Program-made: the position numbers and the translations under genes
Assembly (NCBI RefSeq): GCF_036330325.1
Contig: NZ_JAZDRO010000001.1
Coordinates: 984,871-1,048,870, forward strand
DNA: 64,000 bases
Direction of reading: 5' to 3'
Origin: Hyphobacterium marinum
GTDB lineage: Bacteria > Pseudomonadota > Alphaproteobacteria > Caulobacterales > Maricaulaceae
The notes under the pieces: generated by a model
Told to the model about the DNA's origin: nothing
What the model saw: only the letters and a program-made list of their open reading frames with translations
Databases searched by the model: none
Shown: piece by piece, positions 33,708 to 42,608 of the stretch
Position numbering within the stretch: the stretch's first letter is position 1
How the letters are laid out: the number at the start of each line of letters is the position of its first letter

Positions 33708-35081
33708 TTGAGCGGCAGCTATAATCAGGGCGGCGAGGGCGCGCCCATCGAGTCCATCGAGCAGATGGCGGCGCACCTGGCTTCAGGGTGCAAGCCCAAG
33801 GTCGCCTGGCGCATCGGGACCGAGCACGAGAAGTTCGGCTTCGCGCTCGCCGATCATTCCCCGCTTCCCTATGAGGGCGACGGGCCGACGGTCCGCAAGA
33901 TGCTGGATGGCCTGACCCGTTTTGGCTGGGAGCCCGTCGAAGAGGCCGGCAAGGTCATTGCGCTGAAACGCGAGGGCGCTTCGGTCAGCCTGGAGCCCGG
34001 CGGTCAGTTCGAGCTGTCCGGCGCGCCGCTGGAAAACCTCCACCAGACCTGCGCGGAAGTGAACGGTCACCTGAAAGAAGTCCGCACCGTCGCCGACGAG
34101 ATCGGGGCGGGCTTCCTCGGTCTTGGCTTCTCGCCGAAATGGTCTCTGGAAGAGACGCCGGTCATGCCCAAGGCGCGATACGGCATCATGAAGGCCTACA
34201 TGCCCAAGGTCGGCACGCTGGGCCACCAGATGATGTTCCGTTCCTGTACGGTGCAGACCAATCTCGATTTCGCCAGCGAAGCCGACATGGTGAAGAAGTT
34301 TCGCGTCTCACTGGCCCTGCAACCCATCGCCACCGCGCTGTTTGCCAATTCGCCCTTTGCGGATGGCCAGCCGAACGGCTACCGCTCCTACCGGGCGCAT
34401 GTCTGGACCGACACCGACAACAACCGCGCCGGCCTTTTGCCCTTCGTCTTCGAAGACGGGATGGGGTTCGAGCGCTATGCCGAATACGCGCTCGACGTAC
34501 CGATGTATTTCGTCAAGCGCGGCGGGGTCTATCTCGACGCGACCGGTCTCAGCTTCCGCGACTTCATGGCCGGCAAGCTCTCCATCCTGCCGGGCGAACG
34601 CCCGGTGATGAGCGACTGGGAGGATCACCTCTCGACCATCTTCCCGGAAGTCCGGCTGAAAACATTCCTGGAAATGCGCGGCGCGGACGGTGGACCGTGG
34701 GCGCGGCTGTGCGCGCTGCCGGCTTTCTGGGTGGGTCTTCTCTATGAGGACGCCTCGCTCGACGCGGCGTGGGACCTGGTAAAGGGCTGGACCCATGAGG
34801 ACCGGACCACTCTGCGCCATGGTGCAGCGAAATCCGCGCTACAGGCCGCATTCCGGGGTGGAAAAATCCAGGACATCGCCCGCGAGGCGCTCGCCATTTC
34901 ACGAGCCGGCCTTCGGGCGCGCGGCCGCCTGAATGGTCATGGCGAGAATGAAGCGCTCTTCCTGGATGATCTCGACGAGAGCGTGCGCACGGGCCGTGTC
35001 CCGGCCGATGAATTACTCGATCGTTATCATGGCCCCTGGAAGGAAAGCGTCGAACCGGCCTTCACCGAGTGCGCTTACTAG
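33708..35081 (+). CDS. gshA: Glutamate-cysteine ligase (plant/alphaproteobacterial type)
   Basis: A 457-aa enzyme that makes gamma-glutamylcysteine for glutathione. The sequence is of the class shared by plants and alphaproteobacteria: WRIGTEHEKFGF, SLEPGGQFELSGAPL, GLGFSPKW and MPKARYGIMKAYMPK. The start is a TTG after AAGGACGGG. Another TTG at 33672 is in frame but gives an N-terminus without family character. A hairpin lies at 35094-35115 just downstream. Glutathione synthetase is not in the window. Confidence 0.95.
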   Translation: MSGSYNQGGEGAPIESIEQMAAHLASGCKPKVAWRIGTEHEKFGFALADHSPLPYEGDGPTVRKMLDGLTRFGWEPVEEAGKVIALKREGASVSLEPGGQFELSGAPLENLHQTCAEVNGHLKEVRTVADEIGAGFLGLGFSPKWSLEETPVMPKARYGIMKAYMPKVGTLGHQMMFRSCTVQTNLDFASEADMVKKFRVSLALQPIATALFANSPFADGQPNGYRSYRAHVWTDTDNNRAGLLPFVFEDGMGFERYAEYALDVPMYFVKRGGVYLDATGLSFRDFMAGKLSILPGERPVMSDWEDHLSTIFPEVRLKTFLEMRGADGGPWARLCALPAFWVGLLYEDASLDAAWDLVKGWTHEDRTTLRHGAAKSALQAAFRGGKIQDIAREALAISRAGLRARGRLNGHGENEALFLDDLDESVRTGRVPADELLDRYHGPWKESVEPAFTECAY

Positions 35082-35093
35082 GTAGCGTCTTGA

Positions 35094-35115
35094 CCCTCTC
35101 CCACCAGGGAGAGGG
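35094..35115. repeat. Hairpin CCCTCTCCC-ACCA-GGGAGAGGG after gshA
   Basis: A perfect 9-bp stem 12 bases after the gshA stop. Its sequence is close to the core of the dispersed palindromic repeat. There is no T-run, so it might slow or end transcription only weakly. I list it as repeat copy 5 with a possible terminator role. Confidence 0.55.
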
Positions 35116-35238
35116 CTAGTTACAGCCCCCACATGAACGCCTGTGACAGTCTCGTGACCATTGCGGGCTTGAGCCGCCGCCCGGCGCGTGATCAAGTGCG
35201 CGCCAGATTCCAGCCATCCATCATCTGGGGAGGATGAT

Positions 35239-37047
35239 TTGACCGATACACCTGCGAAAGCCTCGGGGGCATCGACCGACACCAGTTTCTTCGGCCACCC
35301 CAAGGGGCTGGCCATCCTGTTCCTGACCGAGATGTGGGAGCGCTTCTCCTACTACGGGATGCGGGGCCTGCTGATCATCTACCTGACCCAGCATTTCCTG
35401 TTTTCCGATGAGCGCTCGAGCCTGATCTACGGCGCTTATACGGCGCTCGTCTACATCATGACCATCATCGGCGGAACGCTGGCCGACCGGTATCTGGGTC
35501 AGCGAAAAGCCGTGACCTACGGTGCCATTTTGCTCGTTCTCGGACACGGCCTGATGGCCTTCGAGGGGGCCGGATCGCGGGAAGTCTTTGACTATAACGG
35601 CACGCAATACGAGATCACGCTCGATGGTCGCGGCGGCGATGCCAACCAGATCGTCGTGTCCCAAACCGGACAGTCGACCATCAGCTTCGGCGAAGGCGCG
35701 AGCGTCATGCTGGTCGACAACCCGGACGCGGTCGGGCTGCCGGCAGAAATGCCGTTTTCCGAGGACATGACCCGGGTCGAGCAGGAAGAGCTCTACGTCA
35801 ACATCCTCTATCTCGCCCTGGCGCTGATCATCGCCGGCGTGGGCTTCCTGAAGGCCAATATCTCGACGATTGTCGGGGCGCTCTACAATCTGGGCGACCC
35901 GAAGCGGGACTCCGGTTTCACGCTGTTCTACATGGGCATCAATCTGGGCTCTTTCCTGGCCACAATGACCATTGGCTGGATCGGTATTGCCTATGGCTGG
36001 AAATATGGATTCGGCCTGGCAGGGATCGGCATGTTGCTGGGCCTGCTTACCTTCTGGCTCTTCCAGGGCTGGCTGGAAGGCAAGGCGGATCCGCCTGACC
36101 CGGAGAAACTGAAGAAGAGCTTCCTGGGCCCGATCAATGTCGAGATGGCCTGCTATCTCGCGGGACCGGCGATCATCGCGGTGGCCATGTTGTCGGTCAT
36201 GAATCCGAGCGGATTCGGCAGTGTCTCGCTGATCCTGGGCATCATCATGCTGGCGGTGCTGGTGGGATATGCCCTGTTCCTGACCAAGGGTGAGGAACGC
36301 GGCCAGATGCTGGCAGCGACCTATTTCGTACTGGCGCAGATCCCGTTCTGGGCGCTGTTCGAGCAGGCCGGTTCGTCGCTGAACCTGTTTACCGACCGGC
36401 TGGTCGACCGGACGATGTTCGGCGTCAGTGTTCCGGCACCGGTTTTCCAGTCGCTCAATGCCGGCTTCATCATCCTCTTCGCGCCGATCATTGCGTGGCT
36501 GTGGGTCGCGCTGGCCAAGCGGAAGCTGAACCCGTCGACGCCCGTGAAATTCGCATTCGGCGTCTTCATGGCGGGCCTGGGCTTCTATGTGCTGGTGGCC
36601 GGCATCAACCTGACGGGCTCTGGCGCACTGGTTCCGGTGTATTTCGTGTTCCTGATCTATCTGATCCACACGCTGGGCGAACTGACGCTGTCACCGGTCG
36701 GCCTGTCGGCCGTCACCAAGCTCGCTCCGGCGCGCGTGGTCGGCATGACGATGGGCGCGTGGTTCCTGTATTCGGGCCTGTCGAACTATCTGGCCAGTGT
36801 GATCGCTGCGCAAACCGGTGCCGAAACGCTTGGCGGCCAGCTGACCGACCCGGATGCTGCCATGGCGGGCTATGCCGATGTCTACAGCCAGGTCGGCATG
36901 TGGGCGATGGCGATTGCGCTCGGCATGCTTCTCCTGTCGCCGGTCATCAAGTGGCTGATGGGTTCAGCAGCCAAGGAGATGGTGCCGCACCCGACCGAAA
37001 CCGAGGCGGGCGGTCCGTCGATGGACCGGTCGTCCGGCGCGCCCTAG
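35239..37047 (+). CDS. POT/PTR family proton-dependent oligopeptide transporter
   Basis: A 602-aa MFS transporter that imports di- and tripeptides with protons. Signature elements are ETMWERFSYYG-type EMWERFSYYG (31-40), GGTLADRYLG and FYMGINLGSF. Between helices 3 and 4 there is an extra segment of about 75 residues (roughly 111-186), rich in Thr, Ser, Gly and beta-branched residues, which should face the periplasm if the N-terminus is inside. The start is a TTG with a strong GGGGAGG site 5 bases upstream. A clear terminator follows. Confidence 0.93.
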   Translation: MTDTPAKASGASTDTSFFGHPKGLAILFLTEMWERFSYYGMRGLLIIYLTQHFLFSDERSSLIYGAYTALVYIMTIIGGTLADRYLGQRKAVTYGAILLVLGHGLMAFEGAGSREVFDYNGTQYEITLDGRGGDANQIVVSQTGQSTISFGEGASVMLVDNPDAVGLPAEMPFSEDMTRVEQEELYVNILYLALALIIAGVGFLKANISTIVGALYNLGDPKRDSGFTLFYMGINLGSFLATMTIGWIGIAYGWKYGFGLAGIGMLLGLLTFWLFQGWLEGKADPPDPEKLKKSFLGPINVEMACYLAGPAIIAVAMLSVMNPSGFGSVSLILGIIMLAVLVGYALFLTKGEERGQMLAATYFVLAQIPFWALFEQAGSSLNLFTDRLVDRTMFGVSVPAPVFQSLNAGFIILFAPIIAWLWVALAKRKLNPSTPVKFAFGVFMAGLGFYVLVAGINLTGSGALVPVYFVFLIYLIHTLGELTLSPVGLSAVTKLAPARVVGMTMGAWFLYSGLSNYLASVIAAQTGAETLGGQLTDPDAAMAGYADVYSQVGMWAMAIALGMLLLSPVIKWLMGSAAKEMVPHPTETEAGGPSMDRSSGAP

Positions 37048-37071
37048 CGGCAGGCCATATGCCTCAAACGG

Positions 37072-37105
37072 AAAAGCCCCGGCGGTTCGCCGGGGCTTTT
37101 TCTTT
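37072..37105 (+). terminator. Rho-independent terminator after the peptide transporter gene
   Basis: The stem AAAAGCCCCGGCG / CGCCGGGGCTTTT has a 3-base loop and is followed by TTCTTT on the + strand, with an A-run on the left arm. It can therefore also serve the convergent aspartic protease gene ending at 37124. It is the best-formed terminator in the window. Confidence 0.88.
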
Positions 37106-37123
37106 GCCCGGACCGAAAACGGG

Positions 37124-38023
37124 TCAGCGCGAACAGGCTATGCCGTCGCCGGCCGCATCAATCTGGACGATGCCGGCCTCGCGATCGACCGTCACAGAGG
37201 CGTGCTGCAACACGTCCATCCCCAGAACGATCGCCGGTTCGGTGTTCCAGCCCAGCGCGTGAAAGACATCGAGATCGGCCTGGAGGGCGATGACACTGTC
37301 CAGGCACAATCCGCCAATCTGGAAGCGGCGAATGGCGACCGGTGCGGCTTCCATGTCGATGTCGTCATCGACGCCGTTGATATTGTAGCGGATCAGGTTC
37401 GAGCGCTGGCGGACATTGCGCGCCATTTCCGGATTGACGATGGAGCGGGCACTGCCGGAGTCGATGATCACGTTGATATGGCTGATACCGCGCAGCAGGC
37501 GCGCCTCGGCGAGCAGTAGGCCAATCGGATTGACGCGGCCATCGGCGTGGGCTGCGGCATCGGCGTCATAGGTCAGCGTGCCGGTCGAAAAATCGACGGC
37601 GTATCGCAGCGATGTGATGGCATCGGCCCCCAGAAGCCCGGCTACGGGGCGCGGTTCGTCCGGATCGGTCGGGACCACCACGGCGTCGAGGCCAAGCGGT
37701 CCCGTCGGCGCGAATTCGAAACGGCGAAGCGGAAATCGCTCGGCCTCGAAGCGGGTCGTCAGTGACTGCACGTCGCCGGTCCGCTCCCATTGCGACACGA
37801 AGCCCAGCGCCTCGGCGATCGGTTGGGCGATGGCCGTATGACTGGCACCGGTATCGAAAATGAAGGTGTACGGTCCCGTGTCATTGATGGTTACCGGTAC
37901 CAGAAAGTGGCCGCTTGGAGCCCGGTCCATGACGAGGCGTTCGCCCTCGGCCAGGGCGGGCGGGGCCGCCAGCGCGGTCAGCATGGCCAGCGACGCGGCC
38001 GAATTCCATATCCATCGGGGCAT
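37124..38023 (-). CDS. Exported pepsin/retropepsin-like aspartic protease
   Basis: A 299-aa protein with a signal peptide (about 1-25) and two aspartic protease motifs, FDTGAS (Asp57) and IDSGSA (Asp188). These mark an internally duplicated, single-chain, clan AA fold. Each motif is followed by a hydrophobic-Gly stretch (VAGLLGAD, ALGFVSQ). It should act in the periplasm. Such proteins are common in Caulobacter-like bacteria, and their substrates are unknown. Confidence 0.9.
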   Translation of the reverse strand: MPRWIWNSAASLAMLTALAAPPALAEGERLVMDRAPSGHFLVPVTINDTGPYTFIFDTGASHTAIAQPIAEALGFVSQWERTGDVQSLTTRFEAERFPLRRFEFAPTGPLGLDAVVVPTDPDEPRPVAGLLGADAITSLRYAVDFSTGTLTYDADAAAHADGRVNPIGLLLAEARLLRGISHINVIIDSGSARSIVNPEMARNVRQRSNLIRYNINGVDDDIDMEAAPVAIRRFQIGGLCLDSVIALQADLDVFHALGWNTEPAIVLGMDVLQHASVTVDREAGIVQIDAAGDGIACSR

Positions 38024-38110
38024 GTCGGTCTCCTCGGACCGTCAGCCTAGCGCGTTCCAGTCCCGACCGCGAAGGCTGGGCGTGTCATAATCGCGCATTC
38101 GTGATGGAGA

Positions 38111-38164
38111 CGGTGCGGGCGGCGGGGCAAGGGGGGATGCCCTGGATCGTGCCCGCCCGCACCG
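38111..38164 (-). terminator. Long-loop hairpin downstream of the TonB receptor gene
   Basis: Arms CGGTGCGGGCGG (38111-38122) and CCGCCCGCACCG (38153-38164) form a 12-bp stem with a 30-base loop, 9 bases past the receptor's stop. No T-run is present, so it may be a Rho-assisted end or an RNA-protecting hairpin. Confidence 0.4.
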
Positions 38165-38173
38165 CAAGCGCCG

Positions 38174-40276
38174 TCAGAATGTGCCGCGCAGCTCGACGTA
38201 GAATTCGGGGCCGAAGCTCGCATTCTGGTTCTCGATACCGGTTACGCCGCCGGTGGCCCGCGATCCGTTGTAGAAGATGCGTTCCCGGTCCTCACCGTTA
38301 TTGATCAGCTGGTTGACCCCGAGCCGGGCGGTGATGCCTTCCCAGCGGGTGGTCTCGACATAGACGTCGAGATCGCCGTCGGTGAACCCGTAGTGGCGTA
38401 GTTCCTGTGACCGGAAAACGGCTCCATCGCTCAGCCAGTAATAGTCCCAGCCCCAGGCAAGGTCATGCTCGGGGAAGGTCTGGCGGTAGTCGAAACGGAC
38501 TTCCCATTCCCGCGTGTGGGAGAAATGCCTGTCCATGCCGGTCAGCGGGTCGGTGACATTGGTATTGTACCATTCCACGAAGCCGGTCAGCACCGCATTC
38601 GACAAGCCGATCCCGTCCAGCGGCGTGGACCATTCCGTCGTCACGCGAAAATTGGTGCCGTCGCCGACATTGCCCGGCGCATCGAAAACGCCATTGGGCG
38701 TGACAATCGGGATGAAATCATCGAGGTCCTGGATCCATTCGTGACCGACGCGGATCGTCCACGAGGCATCGTTGTCGAAGCTGCGTTGCCATTCGGCCTC
38801 GATCGTCCAGGTCCGTTGCGGGACGTAGTTCGGATTGCCCAGAATGGTGTTGTTGTCGGTGACATTGATCGAACTGGCGAATTTCGAGAAATCGAGCTGA
38901 TCGACATCGCGTTCCAGCGAGAAGCGCCAGCGCGTGTCGTCGCTCGGCGTCCAGCTCAAGGTGACCGATGGCTTGGGATAGGAGAAGGTCCGCTCTCGCG
39001 TCGTGCCGCCGCTCTGCGAAATTTCGGAAAATTCATAGCGCAACCCGCTTTCCAGGCTGAACCGGTCATTGATCGTCCAGACATGGTTGCCGAAGATTTC
39101 CGCGCGGCTTTCCTCGACCAGCGTATCGTCAACGAAAGGCGTTGCGGCCGGGATGAAATCAAGGCGCAGGAAGGAATCACGGGCGTTGAAAGCCCCTTCG
39201 ACGCCGACTTCCAGCGCGTGATTGTCGGACGGATCAAAGGACAGGCTCTGGCGCAGAACGGTTTCCTGGTACCGGCCTTCGGCTTCAAAGATCGAGCCGC
39301 CAAGGAAACCGGCCGGGCTGAAGACCCGGTAGGGCTCGGGGCCGTCTTCCCATTGCTCCCGTCTCACGAGGAGGACCGTTTCCGATTCCACGCCATTTCC
39401 GAATTCGTGTGCGAGGGTCAGCGTGCCGGTGATGCCGCGACCATAATTGCTCGTATCGGAATGCTCATAGCGTGACGGGACGAGGTTTCCGGTCGGGTCG
39501 GGTGCCTGAAAACTGAAAGCCTGCTGGCGGTTCCACTGCCAGAACCAGCCCCGGGAATCCAGTCGCAGGCTGGTATTCTCGCCCAGCGGCATATTGAAGG
39601 AAAAGCTGGGATTGAATTCCCAATACGTGCGCTGGTCGCTCGCCTGGCCGGTCTCCAGCAAATTCCCGGTGCCGTCACGTAACGAGTGGCGGCGTTGCAT
39701 GCGCGGGCCGCGATACTCGTTCGACAGACCGAACGTGACCTCGGTGTCTCCCCAGTGGGTGGAATAGGAGATTTCCCCTTCCGGCGTATAGCGGTTCGAG
39801 CCATTCCAGTAATTCAGCCGCCCGCGCCACGACCCGGAATTGCCGGCTCCCTCACGCAGAACGACATTCACCAGCCGGGAGTGGCCGCGCATGTCATACG
39901 TGCCGTCGGCTTCGCGCACGAGCTCAATGCGTTCCACATCGGCGACCGGAATGCGCTGGAGCACGGTTTGCAGCGAAATCGATTTGTTGGACGGACGCTC
40001 GCCATTGACGAGCAGATTGCCAAAGGAATCGCCCAGGCCGCGCCGGCCCGTGTCACCGCTGGAGAGCGAGAAGCCCGGCACGCGGCTGACCATGTCCAGC
40101 GCCGTGACGGGCGAAAAGGCAATAAAGAAGCCGGGGGCATACCCAACAATTGCGCCGCTTTCGGTTACAAGCTCAGCAGCGGACTGATCGGTGCCTTCGG
40201 TCTCCTGGGCACAGGCTGTTCCAGCCGCCAGCAACATGGCGGCTGCGGCACACGTGCCGCAAAAAATCCCTCGCAT
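38174..40276 (-). CDS. TonB-dependent outer-membrane receptor
   Basis: A 700-aa outer-membrane beta-barrel with a signal peptide ending ACAQ (about 24). The plug domain (45-155) shows VSRVPGFSLSSGDTGRRGLGD, NLLVNGERPSNKS, RIPVADVERIELVREADG and LVNVVLREG. The barrel ends in the aromatic FYVELRGTF needed for Bam assembly. The family transports siderophores, vitamins or glycans, and nothing here fixes the ligand. The 131-base upstream region is AT-rich with an inverted repeat, suggesting regulation. Confidence 0.92.
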   Translation of the reverse strand: MRGIFCGTCAAAAMLLAAGTACAQETEGTDQSAAELVTESGAIVGYAPGFFIAFSPVTALDMVSRVPGFSLSSGDTGRRGLGDSFGNLLVNGERPSNKSISLQTVLQRIPVADVERIELVREADGTYDMRGHSRLVNVVLREGAGNSGSWRGRLNYWNGSNRYTPEGEISYSTHWGDTEVTFGLSNEYRGPRMQRRHSLRDGTGNLLETGQASDQRTYWEFNPSFSFNMPLGENTSLRLDSRGWFWQWNRQQAFSFQAPDPTGNLVPSRYEHSDTSNYGRGITGTLTLAHEFGNGVESETVLLVRREQWEDGPEPYRVFSPAGFLGGSIFEAEGRYQETVLRQSLSFDPSDNHALEVGVEGAFNARDSFLRLDFIPAATPFVDDTLVEESRAEIFGNHVWTINDRFSLESGLRYEFSEISQSGGTTRERTFSYPKPSVTLSWTPSDDTRWRFSLERDVDQLDFSKFASSINVTDNNTILGNPNYVPQRTWTIEAEWQRSFDNDASWTIRVGHEWIQDLDDFIPIVTPNGVFDAPGNVGDGTNFRVTTEWSTPLDGIGLSNAVLTGFVEWYNTNVTDPLTGMDRHFSHTREWEVRFDYRQTFPEHDLAWGWDYYWLSDGAVFRSQELRHYGFTDGDLDVYVETTRWEGITARLGVNQLINNGEDRERIFYNGSRATGGVTGIENQNASFGPEFYVELRGTF

Positions 40277-40329
40277 CGGCGCGATCCTTGTTTGTGCGCC
40301 CGCCCCTTCCCCTATGGCGGATCTAACTA

Positions 40330-40341
40330 CTAATACATTAG
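40330..40341. promoter_or_regulatory. Small inverted repeat CTAAT-AC-ATTAG upstream of the TonB receptor
   Basis: The 12-base dyad lies 54 bases upstream of the receptor start in an unusually AT-rich stretch (40320-40390). That stretch also contains TTAA-(7)-TAAT and TTAA elements vaguely like the CtrA box of Caulobacterales. It could be an operator. No regulator gene is adjacent, and this is a weak call. Confidence 0.3.
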
Positions 40342-40407
40342 AAGCCGCTGCGGGATTAAACCGGCGTAATATTGAATTAAAAGGACGTAAGGTAGTTTGT
40401 CAGGCGG

Positions 40408-41820
40408 TCAACCGGCCCCGCCGACCGTCAGTCCACCGATCTTCAGGGTCGGTTGTCCGACGCCCACGGGCACGCCCTGTCCGGCCTTGCCGCAGACGCC
40501 GACACCGGGGTCCATCTCGAAGTCATTGCCGATCATGGTGACGCGGGTGAGGGCGGAGGGACCATCCCCGATCAGGGTCGCGCCCTTGACCGGTTCCGCG
40601 ATTTTTCCGTCCCGGACACGATAGGCCTCGGTGCACTGGAAGACGAACTTACCCGACGTGATGTCGACCTGTCCGCCGCCAAAATTGACCGCATAGAGAC
40701 CGTCTTTCAGGCTGGCGAGGATTTCAGCCGGATCGTCATTGCCGCCCAGCATGCAGGTATTGGTCATGCGCGGCATCGGTGCGTGGGCAAAAGATTCGCG
40801 CCGCCCGTTTCCGGTCGGCTTCACCCCCATCAGCCGCGCATTCATCCGGTCCTGCATATAGCCGGTCAGATAGCCGTCCTCGATCAGAACGGTGCGCTCG
40901 GTTGGCGTACCTTCGTCGTCGATGGTCAGCGAACCACGGCGCTTGTCCATTGTCCCGTCGTCGATGACGGTGACGCCGGGCGCGGCGACGCGTTCGCCCA
41001 TGCGGCCGGAAAAGGCCGAAGAGCCCTTGCGGTTGAAATCGCCTTCCAGCCCATGGCCGACCGCTTCGTGCAACAGGACGGCGGGCCAGCCGGGCCCCAG
41101 GACAACATCCATCTCGCCGGCCTTCACATCAACGGCGTCGAGATTGACGAGCGCAACGCGCAGGGCCTCGTCGGCCAGACCTTTCCAGGCATCGGGCTGG
41201 ATCCAGGCGGTGAACGCATCGCGTCCGCCCGCGCCGGCCGAGCCGCTCTCGCGGCGGCCGTCCTTTTCGACCGTCACCGAGACATTCACCCGGACGAGCG
41301 GCCGGTCGTCGGTCTTCAGATCCCCATCGGGACGCAAGATGCCGATCACCCGGCGCGAACCGGCAATGGAAGCGCTGACCTGAACGACGCGCGGGTCGCG
41401 GGCCCGGACATAGGCATCGATCTCCGCGAGCAGGGCCGATTTGGCCTCGAAGCCCGGCGAGGCGACCGGATCGAGCGAGTCATAAAGGCGGCGATTGGTG
41501 TTGGCGGGTGCGTCCGCGAATGTCCCGCTGGTGCCGCGCTTGGCGGCCGCAGCGGTTTCCCCGGCCCGCGCCAAGGCTTCCGGGCTGGGGTCGGTGGAAT
41601 GGGCATAGGCCGAGGATTCGCCCGACACGCACCGGAGGCCAAACCCGCGCACGGCGTCAAAACTGGCCGATTTCAACCGGCCGTCATCGAAAGCCAGCGA
41701 CTCCGAGACGCCGTGCTCGAGATAGAGTTCGCCATCATCACCGCCGGTCAGCGGGTCAGAGATCAGCTTGCACGCCGCGTCGCGGTCGAAGTCGAACGGC
41801 TCGAACGGGTCGGTGGTCAT
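40408..41820 (-). CDS. tldD: Metalloprotease TldD
   Basis: The 470-aa catalytic subunit of the TldD-TldE (PmbA) protease. The zinc motif HEAVGH (251-256) is followed by GLEGD. C-terminal features are RMTNTCMLGG, whose Cys is the third ligand in E. coli TldD, then YAVNFGGGQVDITSGKFVF and GLTVGGAG. It clears unstructured peptides and matures some modified peptides. Its partner pmbA is at 14344-15705. It lies 131 bases upstream of the TonB receptor on the same strand. Confidence 0.96.
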   Translation of the reverse strand: MTTDPFEPFDFDRDAACKLISDPLTGGDDGELYLEHGVSESLAFDDGRLKSASFDAVRGFGLRCVSGESSAYAHSTDPSPEALARAGETAAAAKRGTSGTFADAPANTNRRLYDSLDPVASPGFEAKSALLAEIDAYVRARDPRVVQVSASIAGSRRVIGILRPDGDLKTDDRPLVRVNVSVTVEKDGRRESGSAGAGGRDAFTAWIQPDAWKGLADEALRVALVNLDAVDVKAGEMDVVLGPGWPAVLLHEAVGHGLEGDFNRKGSSAFSGRMGERVAAPGVTVIDDGTMDKRRGSLTIDDEGTPTERTVLIEDGYLTGYMQDRMNARLMGVKPTGNGRRESFAHAPMPRMTNTCMLGGNDDPAEILASLKDGLYAVNFGGGQVDITSGKFVFQCTEAYRVRDGKIAEPVKGATLIGDGPSALTRVTMIGNDFEMDPGVGVCGKAGQGVPVGVGQPTLKIGGLTVGGAG

Positions 41821-41907
41821 CAGGCCTGCCTGTGATGGTTCTGCGATACCGTCACATAGCGTGCCCGGCGACCGGGCGCGACCCGTTCTGATCAGTGACG
41901 CTCCGGA

Positions 41908-42465
41908 TCAGCTGGCCGGACGTATCTGGTAGCGTTCCAGCTCGCGCTGCGGCAGCGGCCAATCGGGAGCCAGTTCCGACGCGGTCTGGAGATCACGGTA
42001 GGCCGCAGCGACATTGCCCAGGTTTTCGTACGCGACCGCGCGATTGTAATAGGCCTGGTGCAGGGCGTGGTATTCGCCGTTTATCGCGCGCGTGGCCGCC
42101 GTGACTGCTTCGTTGAACCGGCTCAACCGGATGTAGGCAGCCGAGTAGTTGAGGTAGAGTTCTGGCGCATCGAAATCGAGGCGCGCGGCGGCTTCCAAGT
42201 CGCTCAACGCCATCTCCGCCCGACCCATATGCAGGTAGATGACCGCCCTGTTGACGAATGTCTTGGGCCGGTCAGACCGCCGCGTCGTCATGGAGTCGAG
42301 CGCCGTATCGCACGCAGACAGCGCCATGCGATCGGACCGTTGGTTGACGGCATGCTGGTAGCAACTGGCCGCGGCGCTGTCGCCGACAACGATGGTGGAT
42401 TGGGCGCTTGCCGCACCCGCCAGTGATGTGGCCGCAAGCAAGGCTGCGGAAATCCGGAAAATCAT
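41908..42465 (-). CDS. Exported 185-aa TPR-like repeat protein (tandem copy A)
   Basis: A 185-aa protein with a signal peptide ending ASAQ, then STIVVGDSAAASCY and helical repeats of TPR type: KTFVNRAVIYLHMGRAEMALSDLEAAARLD, then LYLNYSAAYIRLSRFNEAVTAATRAI and QAYYNRAVAYENLGNVAAAYRDLQ (each given here only as key cores). It has the same length and layout as the next gene, so the two are tandem paralogues. The start follows GGGAGGG. Likely a periplasmic adaptor protein; partner unknown. Confidence 0.85.
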   Translation of the reverse strand: MIFRISAALLAATSLAGAASAQSTIVVGDSAAASCYQHAVNQRSDRMALSACDTALDSMTTRRSDRPKTFVNRAVIYLHMGRAEMALSDLEAAARLDFDAPELYLNYSAAYIRLSRFNEAVTAATRAINGEYHALHQAYYNRAVAYENLGNVAAAYRDLQTASELAPDWPLPQRELERYQIRPAS

Positions 42466-42608
42466 GCGTGACCCTCCCGGTTGGGGACGGGTGGCCGCTC
42501 GGTGATCGGGCGGCCTGGCCTGTCCCGACTGGAGCTTCACCATAGCACGATCACGGCACACCGTCCGGCCTGTCACGCGAATTTGAGTTTATGTGCGAGC
42601 GCGTGCGC

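Noticed and set aside
35094..35115. Rho-independent terminator after gshA
   Set aside because: The stem is good but there is no T-run, and its sequence matches the dispersed repeat; kept as a repeat only.
35221..36669. A 482-codon open frame antisense to the POT transporter
   Set aside because: The composition (Gln, His, Asp, Arg-rich) is that of the reverse strand of a membrane protein gene, and the sense gene is certain.
40340..40385. CtrA binding box upstream of the TonB receptor
   Set aside because: The TTAA-N7-TTAA pattern is matched only in part (TTAA-N7-TAAT), which is weak in an AT-rich stretch.
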